Of a DNA stretch of 64,000 nucleotides, positions 22,701-33,133 are shown in pieces; position 1 is the stretch's first letter; every line of letters starts with the position of its first letter. A program made the position numbers and the translations under genes. Location: contig NC_054872.1 of the NCBI RefSeq assembly GCF_018320785.1, positions 40,722,551-40,786,550 on the forward strand, given 5' to 3'. The notes below the pieces were generated by a model. It ran no database searches, was not told the origin of the DNA, and worked only from the letters and a program-made list of their open reading frames with translations. The DNA comes from Cheilinus undulatus (taxonomy: Eukaryota > Chordata > Actinopteri > Labriformes > Labridae).

Positions 22701-25700
22701 GTAGGCGGGTGTGGTAGGGGGGCTGTGAAGTTCGGGGAGGAGTACTCAGGCCAGAAGGATGAGGACTGCCTCTGCCTGTCTGAGCTGTAGAGTTCAGCTG
22801 AGTGACAAGAGAAGGTTTGATCTGTCTCACCTGGAAAAAAAAAACACTGGAATTAGACACTGAACTGAATTCTCTAGGATGTTTTGAATATCCAGTGGTG
22901 AATTGTCTTACTTTGTAACGTATTTGATCCTTTTGCAGGCACAAAGGAGCTGTTGCTGCCCTCCATGGCCGGGCTGAATTGTCCTGGGTTCTGGGGCACC
23001 AAGCTCTGGTATGTCTGTGGAGACTCCTGGTATCCCGTTTGAGGCTGGTCCACTGTCAGCCCATCTGCTCATTAAAGATAAAGTTAGTTATAAAAAGAAT
23101 AACCTGCATTTCATGTTCATTATAAAGGCACAGTCCAGAAAGGCTCACCATGAGGATATGAAGCCCACCAGTTGAACTCCTGGTACGAGTCCAGGTTGAA
23201 GAGGGCTGTGTCGCTGCTGCTTACTGAAGGGGGAGAAAAAAAAGAAATGTGAGATAAAAGTCCAAACCTCAAACACTTGATTTGATCAGCATCCATTATG
23301 TTGGATTTTTTTTTATATTGTCAGGCTTCACCTTTTGTGTCGTACGGATGAGAAGCTTTTGGCGGCTCTGCGTAGCTGCTTTCTGTGACGTACTGCTGCT
23401 GTGCGGGCGCTTTACTGTCTAACAGAAAAGACAGGTCTTCACCAGGGTAGTCTGGAGGTTAAACACAATAAGGACAGATGGAGTCAGTCATGATGAGGAT
23501 GGTAGGATGGAGGCATGTATCATGCTTAGAAAGGACCACAACAATAAATTTATAAATACCCGGGCCGTTCAATTAAGGCAAAAATCAGTGGGGTTATTCT
23601 GATTGATGCTGAGGTTGTGATTATTATCTATACCACTCTGTGTGAATTTCTAATGATTAAAAAAAACATTCTGTCATTTCTTTTGCATTGTGGAGGTCTA
23701 AGCCCTCCAAACTAAAATCGTTCCATATTACTGAGGAAGATGAGCTTTTATTACTTTCTTTCACTCTTCTTCTTTAGCTCGCTTGCTTTTCAAACTAACT
23801 GGAGTACATGCTATGGCTCCCTCTGCTCTTCACTTAAAACAAAGTGAGAGCTTTTTTGGTGGGAGGAGCAGAGCACATGCTGTGCAGTTAAGCAGGGATT
23901 CTCAGCTGGTGAGTCGGGTCATGGAGCCCTTTGAAGTGGGTTGTAAATGTGTCTGGAGAAAAACATTGTGCCAGAGAGTGTTTGAAATTCTTTTAAACAT
24001 GCCTGTTTTGTCCTGTCTCTTTGATTTGTCACATGGTTTTTACTGGCTAAGGTCTAAACTGTTCTATTGTCATCTAATACATTTGATTGGTCTACAAAAT
24101 ACCAGAAATTTGGGTCACAGTTTAATTTTTAGGAGTTGTTGGTGGGTCCTTAAGGACTTTACCACACATGACTAAATGAGTAAATGAAGTTGCACTAAAT
24201 GAGTGCAAACTTGGCAGACGGCATGGATCGTTTAATCTCGATTATCTTGATTTTGTAATCATGAAAAGCCAAAATAGTAATTAAAATTGAAACCCAATTA
24301 ATCGCCAAGCACTAATTTTGAATTTAGTAAGGCTGTCAAATCTTCAACACATTTTAATCGCAAGGGATCTCAGAATCTCTATAGTTAATCACAATTAATC
24401 TCCTTTTGTAGCATTGTGAAATTACATCTTTTATTTAATTATGGATATTTCTACTGTCTTAAATTAAGCAACATTAAAGTATATCAAATCTAGGGGTGTA
24501 AATGGTCTATTGTTTAAGGCGTGCCCCATGCACGCGGGCAGCACGGGTTCAAGTTTGGTCTGTTGCTCCTTTTCCTCGTGTCTCTCCATCACTCTCTCGT
24601 CCCTGTTTCCAACTCTATCCACAGTCCTCCTCTACAAGTAAAGACATAAAAGCCCTAAAAATATCTTTTGGAAAGTATATGTTATCATTTTATCTTATCT
24701 GAAAAAAATAAGTGACTTTGGGGTATCTCAAACTGGGCTAAACTTTCAAATAAACTAAAAAAAAAGTCTAATTAACATATAATTGTTCAAAATCTTTATT
24801 TCCTTTCAAAAATATATGAATTTTAGATCTAACAATGAACCCAATTAAGAATGGATGAATAAATATGTGTTTAACATGTATTCTATTAGCTAATAACAGC
24901 TGACAGGTGGATATCTGAAAAACAGATTAAGCGTGAGGTCATTCTTGATTTAATTGTCTCAATCTGAATTGTTTTTAGAGTTGTTTTAACAGCTGTAGGA
25001 AGTATATAATACCTGAAATAATACAACACGTGTTTTCCTCTGCACATATTCTTAATTTAATAATGTTCTGGGGGCCTGATGGGAAGATGATGAAGAAATT
25101 AATGCACTAATTATAGATGTTAGTTGCATCATGTTTGATGCATTTATGCTGACAGCCCTAGAACCTAGGTGTTGTTTAGGTCTTTTAGTAGGTAGGGAAT
25201 TTTTTCACGTGTTTACCTTGTTTAATTTTCCGTGGTAGATTTGTTTTATGTTGCCGACCCGGGGAGAGAAGCTAAGGCCATGTGTCAAGGCTAATGTGGT
25301 TCCTAACAAACATAAATTAATGAATATTTTACATTAATGCCAAACTTTTTCAAAGGCAAACGAGTATGAGAAGATTTCTTTCCTACCGGGCAGATTTTGG
25401 TGTTTATTCCTAGTAAAGGTGAGTTTTTCCTTGCCACTGCACATTTGCTTAATGTTGCTTAATACTGAGCTCATAGTGGATTCATGTTGGGTCTCTGTAA
25501 AAGATATAAAAGAATGGTCTACCTTTTTTGTAAGGTTTCTTGAAATGACTTTGGCTTTATACTTGAGTTCTACAAAATATGACTGACAGATTTAAATCAG
25601 AAACTTGTGAAAATTCACTTGAAGAATTCTAATTTGTAAAAAAAAAAAAAAAAAAAAACACCCATCCAAGTTTTTCATGCAACTCTGATGTCAGCTAACT

Positions 25701-27182
25701 TTTTCATTTGCTTTTCTTTCAACTAAACATGCAAAATGATTGTTTTTTTCCTTTTGTGCATCAATTTTAGATGTCTGAGCAACCACTAATGACACCCTAA
25801 GTTAAAGATCTTTCCGAACAGCTCATGCTTGCAGCTTTTTCAAGTGTCTGGATAATTCTGACAACCAAAAAAGCAACTTTCTACAGAATTTTTCAAAGTC
25901 TTTGCAACTTCTGACGTGCTAAAAAAAAGGAGCCCATGGGCCACTAAAATGTAGGGAATAAACTTTTTAAAAAAATGCAAAACTCATTGTTGTGGTCCTT
26001 TAAATGTCAAAGTTAATGTACGACTCTGGTTAGAGAAAATAAAAAAGACGTACATATTTGATATTTTTTTCTGAAATCTCAGCTGTGGACGTTGACACAA
26101 GAAAAAGCTGTTTGTTTACTGTCAAATCAGCACCAAGCACTCAAGCCCATACAGCTCAGCTCAATGGATGGAGGAAACAAGAGAGGGAGGGGGAGGAAGA
26201 CATAGGAGGAAACGCCAGTGGAGGGAGTGTGACAGAGTAGTGATGGAGGGATGGGGAGTGGAGGAAGGAGGGGGTCTCTAAATCTGTTGGAGGAGGAAGT
26301 CTGGAGGAAAGGATTAGGGAAGACAGAGAGAAACAGGGTGGTCAGGTTAAGACACTCCTCTCTCTCCCTTTGCCTACCTCAGCCCATTCAAGCATTATTC
26401 ACACACACAAAGCAGCCCCCTCCCTGTTGTCCCGATGCAGCCCCTGAGTTTGTGCGAGAGCCACCCCAACCCTGGTGTCAAGGTCTCACTGAGAAAGCTG
26501 TGACAGATGTGATGATACAGTCTGCACAAATATTTCCTTTGTCCTTCAGCTGCTCAGCTTCACAGGAAACAGATCGTGCAAACTTTCAAAAGTTGTAAAA
26601 AAAAATCTGTGCAGTGAAATCGTGCACCAGTCAGAAGTCATGATGCTGAGCGTGTGATGGACAAAACAAAAGTCAAGTGATTCTTTCAACTCACCATATG
26701 ATGCAAAGTCAAAGCCAGCTGGCACTTCCTGTGTCCTGAAGTCTTCTGTGTAATATCCAGTCTGACAAACCTCCATCTGTGTTCAAAGAGTCCTCATTAA
26801 AACTTTTATCATTACTAAAACTTGATTTTTATCCATATCCAAAGGCAGAAAAAAATGACACCTTGTACTTTATAATTTTGCAGATATAAGTGCAGGAATA
26901 CAAATTCTTCCTCATCATTTTTCTTTTAAAACATTTTAGGGCAACAAAAACTCACTTAAAAACACAGAAAACAAAAATGAGACTGGCACTTTTCCTATTA
27001 TCATGATAGATAAAAGATTAAACAAAGTATGCTAGATATTATGAATGAATGAAACTGCTTTCTGTCCTCGTTAAAGAAAAAATAAAAAAAAAATTAAAAA
27101 AGAGGTAAAAACCGACCTTTATTTTCGCGTCTTTGGTGTCCAAGTTTCTGTCTCCTGCTTTGATGAAAGAGTCCCAGTACAT
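19443..27182 (-). CDS. etv2: etv2 (etsrp), ETS transcription factor of endothelial and blood progenitors
   Basis: Eight coding exons, 384 residues: 27182-27117, 26776-26695, 23451-23332, 23223-23149, 23064-22912, 22830-22576, 22219-22101, 19727-19443 (TAA). Etv2 binds GGAA sites in the nucleus and starts the vascular/haematopoietic programme, including fli1 genes (family knowledge). The ETS domain covers about residues 253-338; the recognition helix reads [20 protein letters not shown] with the DNA-contacting arginines at about 311 and 314. The N-terminal part has an acidic/aromatic activation-type stretch ([16 protein letters not shown]) and Q/P/S-rich sequence. No PNT domain, unlike ets1 and fli1. 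[19 protein letters not shown] and the position beside fli1b point to etv2 rather than ets1. Donors at exons 1 (GTCGGT) and 6 (GTCAGG) are weak. Translation could also start at the exon 2 ATG. Confidence 0.9.
20853..20930. mobile_element. hAT-like terminal fragment
   Basis: GCAGCAATTCTCAACAGGTG and GGTCAGAGCTC..TTTTCAGTGG resemble the CAGnGGTTCTCAAC-type termini of hAT elements. A similar start, CAGGGATTCTCAGCTGGTG, lies at about 23895 and may be the same family. Both are in etv2 introns. Confidence 0.4.
22101..22219 (-). CDS. etv2: etv2 exon 7: first half of the ETS domain
   Basis: 119 nt: [20 protein letters not shown], then [33 protein letters not shown] and WTGDGWEFK are hallmark ETS sequences of helix 1 and the first strands. 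The acceptor is at 22220-22222; the donor GTGAGA follows directly after GAG at phase 0. Confidence 0.93.
24325..25165. mobile_element. Dispersed repeat with GGCTGTCA/TGACAGCC ends (AATCGC-AATTAATC family)
   Basis: Starts TAAGGCTGTCAAATC, carries TTAATCGC and TTAATCACAATTAATC, and ends GCTGACAGCCCTAG at about 25150-25163. The ends are inverted copies of about 9-11 bases. Lies in etv2 intron 2 and contains a SINE-like piece at 24494-24660. Same family as 28520-28940 and 32080-32480. Confidence 0.55.
24494..24660 (+). mobile_element. tRNA-derived SINE-like element
   Basis: GGGCAGCACGGGTTCAAGTT contains a pol III B-box-like GGGTTCAAGTT. It is followed by a body resembling TCGTGTCTCTCCATCACTCT and CAACTCTATCCACAGTCC, as in the common fish SINE also seen at 40536. 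Confidence 0.6.
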
Positions 27183-27264
27183 CTCCGTTTTCCCTTCGCT
27201 CTTTGTTGACGCCGTTTCCCCTTTTTCACACTTTAAATATCGACCGCAAACAACAACAACACCG

Positions 27265-27400
27265 AGTGTGGTCAGTGGTCAGACTCTGGCCCGGTATAAA
27301 TACAGCGGAGGAGATGGGAGGGGCGCGTGCCCCGCGGTGCGTCGTGACTAGTGTTGTTTAATAGAACGTGACGTCAGACGCTCCCTCCCTCCTCCCCAGT
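27265..27400 (-). promoter_or_regulatory. etv2: Candidate etv2 core promoter
   Basis: A near-palindromic GTATTTATAC (27294-27303, plus-strand TATAAATA) lies about 115 bases before the exon 1 ATG and could act as a TATA box. Upstream is a GC- and CpG-rich patch (27315-27350) and a perfect CRE/ATF palindrome TGACGTCA at 27369-27376. The distance suits transcription starting near 27265. Motif reading only; the palindrome could equally fire rightwards. Confidence 0.45.
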
Positions 27401-28519
27401 AACAAATGGTGAAGGAGTCATTCATGAAAGAGGGACAGACCATAAATCATCGGAAGAAATATCACGACTAAGTCAAAGTAGCACTACTTTGCGGTGAAAA
27501 ACTTAGTTAAAATTACGACAGAAGACCAGCTAGTATTAATTAAAGCAGCAAACGTAAAAGTAGCAAATTTATGACGCAGTCATTTCGATTTATAGCCACA
27601 ATGCTTTCAAATTACACATAACAATATAAACAGCTCAATTATGTCTCTAGCCTGAAGAGGAGGCTCTATATGACACTAAACAACATTACAATCTTGTTAC
27701 AAACAGGCTTTTGATACTCAAAAGCTTCAAATCAAATCAATGAGAACATATGAAGAGACAGAAGGTGGGACTAATGCTGGGCAGCTTTGAAAATAAAAAA
27801 ATATAACCTACAAGAAGAAAAGGGTTCAATTTAATAGGAACAAATAAAAATATATGATTATATTAATGAGCGATTATAAACGTTGGCCTGAAGCACCATA
27901 AGGCCTATAGGCACATGAAATAGTGAATTTATTCTATGCAATGTCCTAAGATTTTTAGGTTTTTGTGCCTTTGCTGTATTCCTGTGTAAATTTTGTTTAT
28001 GTATATGGGTAAACGACATGACGTGTATATTTTTGTGTATGAATTATAAAAAATAGTCCATTCATGGGATACATCAGTTTGTTGTACTTGACCTACTTTG
28101 TTTGAATATAACCTGTATATTTGGATAATATAATTCATTTCAGATTCCCTAAAACCCTAAAAATGCCACGTGGCGCAACCGTCAGAGGAAATAAAAAAGA
28201 TTATTTAATATCAAAAATGGCATTTAATTTGTGAGATATTCATATTAGAATACTCTCATGTCAAAATGTTATGTTTGAAATCTTTCAAATAAACTAATTT
28301 TATTAAAAATATATTATGTTAAAACTGGTAAAGTCATGGAAAAACTTTTGTCCCTGGAATATGAATGTTCTTAAATGTCAGGGTGGCGCAACCACAGGTG
28401 GTTTATTTTAAAATAAAGAGATGAAAAAAAAGTATCAAATTGAACATCCATTCAACTCCACCTGACACTCATGGCCAAGTGAAAGGATTTGTAGATCATT
28501 TATAGGTAAAGGCAAAAAC

Positions 28520-28546
28520 TAGGGCGTTAATCGACCCCCCCCCCCC

Positions 28547-28579
<33 letters not shown>

Positions 28580-28940
28580 GATTAAAATTCTAATCGCGAT
28601 TAATCTCTGGGGTTCTGCGGCTGATCATGATTGATTGCACTCTTTATATCGCAGTTTTAAATTTCACTATTTTGAATTTAAAACTGCTCTTGTCATTTTT
28701 TATTTTTTCACCATAACTAAAAGTGACTTCCTGTTTAGATGCAGACCTACTTTTACAGGTAAATGGAAGATTATCATACACTTTAATGGAAAAAGGAACT
28801 TGTGATGGATTGTAAAAGAATAAGGGAAGAGTTAGAAGGTAAAGCCTATCAGCAAGTTTCAAAATTTTTCTGGTTTACTGTAAGGACTTTTTACAGCCCC
28901 AGACCAAACATGATTAATTAGCCTTAAAAAGGCTACTTAC
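28520..28940. repeat. Dispersed repeat with TTAATCGCGATTAAT-like motif, copy 1
   Basis: Starts TAGGGCGTTAATCGACC, then a C-run with (CA)n and poly-A (28534-28580), then CTAATCGCGATTAATCTC. The inner part (TTTCACTATT, GTGACTTCCTGTTTAGATGCAGAC, TGGAAAAAGGAACTTGTGAT) matches 32115-32310 in the same orientation. Ends near GATTAATTAGCC. Confidence 0.65.
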
Positions 28941-29459
28941 AACCCTAAAACACAACATGTTGTTTTTAACTTTACCAAAAATGGCCCTCTATTTATAGGC
29001 TCTGATAATAAGGATCACTTTTTAAACTAATGGAAAGCATCAAGTACGTAAATGAAATACGTTGAGCCTATCCGTCATCTTCTCACGGAAAAAAAGAATA
29101 ATGGAGTTAAAATGAGCCACAACAATTATCAGCGTATTTGTTTTCTGTCGAGTTTATTTCAGGCTGATTGTGTGGCAGGCGGGACTAAATAACTGAGTAG
29201 TCTAGGAGGGGTCGTGGGTATGAAGTGAAGGCTTTTTGAAATCACAGCAGTCGGTTTCTAATGAGGTGGGAGGAAGAAAAAAAAAACTCTGTATCTTTAG
29301 AGGCCATTCGACCAAACAATGGCCCGTAAAACCCACACACGCACACACCAACACTCACACAAGTGCTCAGTGAAGAAAGTCTGAAATCACGGCGTGAGTG
29401 GCTGCAGCAGATAAGGCCGAGCTCAGGGCCTTGTATAAACAAACATCTCTGCTATTCTC

Positions 29460-29463
<4 letters not shown>

Positions 29464-29491
<28 letters not shown>
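29464..29491. repeat. (CA)n microsatellite
   Basis: Fourteen CA dinucleotides without interruption. Confidence 0.95.
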
Positions 29492-29696
29492 TCTGGAAAA
29501 GTGAGGCTGGGTGAAATCGTGCGCGTCCGTGGGAGACGGGAGTCGTGATTGGGAACCCCACGTCGAGACAAGGACACAACCGGGATAAAGTTACACAACA
29601 GGAGGTGATAAACGAGCGTCTGCATACAGCTATCATGAACCACACAACAATTTTTATTTGACAACTATATAAACGCACACAAGGACTTTGACTAGT

Positions 29697-29985
29697 AATG
29701 CTGAATAAATTGATTTATAATGCACAGTAGCTTACGTTTTTCGTTAATAATACTTTATAAATCAGTTGATAATGCATAAAATTTGCAGTTTTTGTTTGGA
29801 TATACTCAATAAATTGGTTTATAATGCATCATTGATAGTTGGTAATGCATATACAGTTATTTTTTGAAAATTGGTATGCTTGATAATGAATGGCATATGC
29901 AGGTTAATAATGGTCAATAGACTGATCAATAATGCATCAATCACTTCATGCATAATAATCTTAATCATCAAATGCTTAATGCCAT
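29697..29985. other. Cluster of ATAATGCAT-like motifs
   Basis: Within about 290 bases: TTATAATGCAC, GATAATGCATA, TTATAATGCATC, GGTAATGCATA, AATAATGCATC and ATGCATAATAAT, with TAAT in several spacers. TAAT/ATGCAT are homeodomain- or POU-like half sites. It could be a regulatory element in the shared intergenic region or simply a decayed tandem repeat. Confidence 0.4.
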
Positions 29986-30420
29986 TTCTTGTTATAATTC
30001 ACATCATGTCTCAGTGAGATACCTAAATGTCTAAATAAAGGTTTAACAGAAAATATAAAACCACCAGCTGTAGAGAAGCATTGGTTCCATGTGTGGGAAT
30101 CTCACACTAAAAACTTAGTAACTTTTGACTTGGCTAAGCCAAAAGAAGAAGCCATAGAGGTACTATGGATGTTGTCACAAACTTTCACTGGAAAAATAAT
30201 TAGACAAAAAAAAGGGGCTGCACTTTGCTCAATGTCATCAGTTCTTTGACTCAGGATACAACACTTGCTGATATCACAAAGCCTGCTACAATATTTGGTA
30301 AGAGAATTTATGGGGCCTGCCATTGAGAGTAAAATAACATGCATGTGCATCAGCTAGGGGAAAGAAACTGAACAGTCAACATTTTCGTTTGTAAAAACTT
30401 GCAAACATCTAAATCAAAAT

Positions 30421-30725
30421 GTATCCATCCTTCCATTTTCTGCATTGCTTGTCCTGTTTAGGGTCATGGGGTGAGAGGTGGGGTCCACCCTGGACTTGTA
30501 GCCAGCCAACTAGAGAGACACAGACAACCAGCCGTGCTCACACACACACCTACAGCAAGTTCTGAGTTACCAATTTAAGTATCAAGCATATTTTTTGGAC
30601 TGTGAGAGGAAGCTGGAGCACCAAGGAGAACCCACGCTGCACCTGGAGAACATGCAAACTCTCCACATTAAAGCCCGGTCCAACCAGGATTCAAACCTTC
30701 CTGCTGTGAGGCAACAGTGTTACTA
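30421..30725 (+). mobile_element. Common teleost interspersed repeat
   Basis: CATCCTTCCATTTTCTGCAT, CTGTTTAGGGTCATGGGG, TTTTGGACTGTGAGAGGAAG, GGAGAACATGCAAACTC and TGTGAGGCAACAGTGTTACT in this order are hallmarks of a very abundant fish repeat, possibly a LINE 3' end. Family not assigned. Confidence 0.75.
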
Positions 30726-30954
30726 ACCCCTGGATAGCTCTGAAACACAATCCATCTCTTTTGATATAAAGAAGGGAAAATATAGTTTCCTGTAACTGAA
30801 TACTATAAATTTTGTTCTTTGATAAAATTGGATCATTGATCATAAAGCCAATATAATGACACATTGATATATCCTTACACATAAGGAAGTTTTCTAATAA
30901 AGACAGGGTGTTTTTTATGCTCACACTGTTGCATCAGTAAAAATTGGAAGCTTT

Positions 30955-31450
30955 GAATGCTTACAGGTAACACTGAGAGTGAATTTCATGGTTTGCCTTC
31001 AAGAGAACCTCAAAACTTCTTCTGAGTGCAAGCAAAACCAAAATCATTATCTTCTCTAATGCCAGAGACAAAGATTTTAAAAGTCCAAAGCCATTTGTAC
31101 TCAATTGCAGCAACAACAGAGGAGTCACAGTGTCTAAACATCTTGGTATTTAGATGGATGAATCATTTACATCTAAGATTCATATTGAATATCTCACAGG
31201 CAAACTTTAGCAGAAACTCACATTTCTGTATGGAAAAACATCTAATTTTCCTCTCAACTGTAGGGAAAGTCTAAGAAACGTTTCTGTCTGTGCAAGATTA
31301 CGGTGATGTCTGTAGACATGTCGCAGCTTCCATGCGCCAATCTCTTGACTCAGTTTATCATTCTTATCTTTGACTAATGATCAGGGATCCTTCAAACACT
31401 CATCACTGTATTCACCACATACAAAGTTGGTTGGCCTTTCCTGGCACACT
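30955..31450 (+). mobile_element. Non-LTR retrotransposon (LINE) reverse-transcriptase C-terminal relic
   Basis: Broken frames read GVTVSKHLGI, WMDESFTFKIHIEYL, CRESLRNVSVC, then QDYGDVCRHVAASM, SLDSVYHS and NTHHCI. The order KYLGI-x-LDE, LDYGD, LDSVYHS and HHC is typical of the C-terminal part of fish LINE reverse transcriptases. Multiple frameshifts. Confidence 0.7.
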
Positions 31451-32079
31451 GCTTAGTTGATTTAAGTTGAGTTGAGCTGATTAAACGGGCTAGAGTTAGC
31501 TATAAAGCTCAAGTAACAATTAAAAACAACATACAAACAATTAGAGACAAAATCCACAACAGCCTATCACAGATAACTTGTATCAAATTCTGAGCACACA
31601 AATGTTTAATCAGTGATCACGTGATTCGTTTGCCTTGAGCCATGATTTTAAAACAGTGACACTTGTGCAGTCTCTGATATGTGTGGGGATTTAGTTCTAT
31701 TTTTCTGCTCTTGTGACTGAAAATGCAGATTGCTGATCCAGCCTGGGACTGGTTTGTGACGCAGTAAGATAAAGGAGAAAAAAATCATTATGTGCATAAA
31801 GAGCTTAGCAGTCAACAAAGGAAGCTGATGCCATGTCTGGACCTGATACTGCTTGCTTTTACATTCCTAGGGGCATTTTTTATGTTTATTGAAATCTAAA
31901 TTAGAATGAATGGTTACAGAGAGAAGCCTTAAATGCTCAACAGTTTGTATCATCCATCCTTTAACTGTAACATCAAGTTTGCATTCATGTAATTTTCTGA
32001 TAGAAAAGTATAAGCTTGAAGCTTTGCTTCTGTTAGACAGTTGTGAATTAACCAGAGGCAGGAGATACACTTGTATCAT

Positions 32080-32480
32080 TTCTTAAGCGCAATTAATCTC
32101 ATCATTTGTGTGGTTAATTGCATTTTAAAATTCCACTATTCTGCCATCAGAGCTGTTTTGTGCTGTTATGGATTTTCTATTGTCTCAAACTAAGGGTACT
32201 GACTTCCTGTACGGATGCAAACCAGCTTTTATAAGTAGACTGAAGATTTTAACATGAAGTTGGCCATGACAAAAAAGCTTGTTATGGATCTTAAAGGATA
32301 TAAGTGGACAGTAAAAAAGTTAAATGTTTGATAACACAAGGTTCTGATGATTTTTGACTTCTCCACTGAGCTATTGTGAGGGTTTTTGAAGGGAAATAAG
32401 ACATTAAGGAACAGCGGTGGATTTATGAGAGTAATCAGGATTAAAAAAGTGAGTGTACTAATTGACAGCCCTACTAAAGA
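32080..32480. repeat. Dispersed repeat, copy 2
   Basis: AGCGCAATTAATCTCATC at the start, inner part matching 28645-28830 (GACTTCCTGTACGGATGCA, CTTGTTATGGATCTTAAAGG), and an end ATTGACAGCCCTAC at about 32460-32474. Same orientation as copy 1. Confidence 0.65.
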
Positions 32481-32894
32481 TACATCTATATTTGGGTTCT
32501 TGTGCTTTGTTATGTTACCCAGTGGTGAAGTGCAGGGTAAATGTGGGACTGCACCCACCTATTTTGTCTCCATGGAGTACCCACCTGCAAATGAACAGAA
32601 TATAAATTAAGAGTATGACCTACCCACTTCTGCAGGCACCACCACACAACTGATGTTACCTTTAATTGTGCCTCATTAATGAAGTTTTGAATTTTCAAGG
32701 TAGAAGTTTGGTTTAACTGAATAATATCCGAGCTTGTTTGCACGTGCTGTACTTAAATGTTAGGCCTTGTAGTGAATTTATAATTTAAAACACATAAAGA
32801 CCAGTTTTGTTTTCCTTCTGATCAGTAAGGCAGATAGTGTTGGTTTCATGAGAAGCCGTTTCAGTGCTTTCAGTGTGACTTCACTTCCTAATTT

Positions 32895-32945
32895 AGAGAG
32901 CGAGAGAGAGAGAGCGAGAGAGAGAGAGAGAGAGAGAGAGGGAGG
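32895..32945. repeat. GA-rich tract upstream of fli1b exon 1
   Basis: (GA)n interrupted by two GC steps, about 170-220 bases before the fli1b start codon. It may be in the 5'UTR or promoter. The region 32946-33115 contains no clear TATA box. Confidence 0.85.
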
Positions 32946-33115
32946 AAAAAAACTTGCCATCCGGTTATGGTCTGTTAGCAAAAAAATTCTAACTGCAATG
33001 GTTTGCGCCATAGAGCCGATGCACCCCTGCATGCTTTGAAGAGAGGTTATAAGGCTCAATTAGCTGCAACATTTACCAAAAACGACTCAATGACAAAGAG
33101 CAAGAGGCTGCTGCA

Positions 33116-33133
33116 ATGGACTGTACGATAAAG
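33116..33133 (+). CDS. fli1b: fli1b exon 1, six codons
   Basis: ATG GAC TGT ACG ATA AAG followed by the donor GTATGTG gives MDCTIK, matching the FLI1 start MDGTIK before EALSVVSED. The next coding exon is 13.7 kb away, as expected for the long first intron of this family. Confidence 0.85.

Larger units (their letters stand above)
27183..33115. other. etv2-fli1b divergent intergenic region
   Basis: About 5.9 kb between the two start codons. In order: etv2 promoter patch; about 27400-28500 AT-rich, with TGGCGCAACC at 28171 and 28384; repeat copy at 28520-28940; (CA)n at 29464-29491; ATAATGCAT-like cluster at 29697-29985; interspersed repeat at 30421-30725; LINE relic at 30955-31450; second repeat copy at 32080-32480; GA tract at 32895-32945; fli1b leader. 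No coding exon is supported. Confidence 0.7.

Noticed and set aside
22552-22944. 130-residue minus-strand open frame across etv2 exon 6
   Set aside because: It is a different reading frame. The spliced frame of exon 6 (22830-22576) fits the phases and ETV2-like sequence; the long frame crosses an acceptor and has no family match.
23783-24175. 130-residue plus-strand open frame in etv2 intron 2
   Set aside because: Begins in AT-rich sequence and runs through a hAT-like end fragment; no known family.
19443-27182. Minus-strand gene as ets1 (the usual neighbour of fli1 in vertebrates)
   Set aside because: No PNT domain exon is found, and the N-terminus ([12 protein letters not shown]...), total length and YYYHKNII helix fit etv2/etsrp; ets1 pairs with fli1a in fish.
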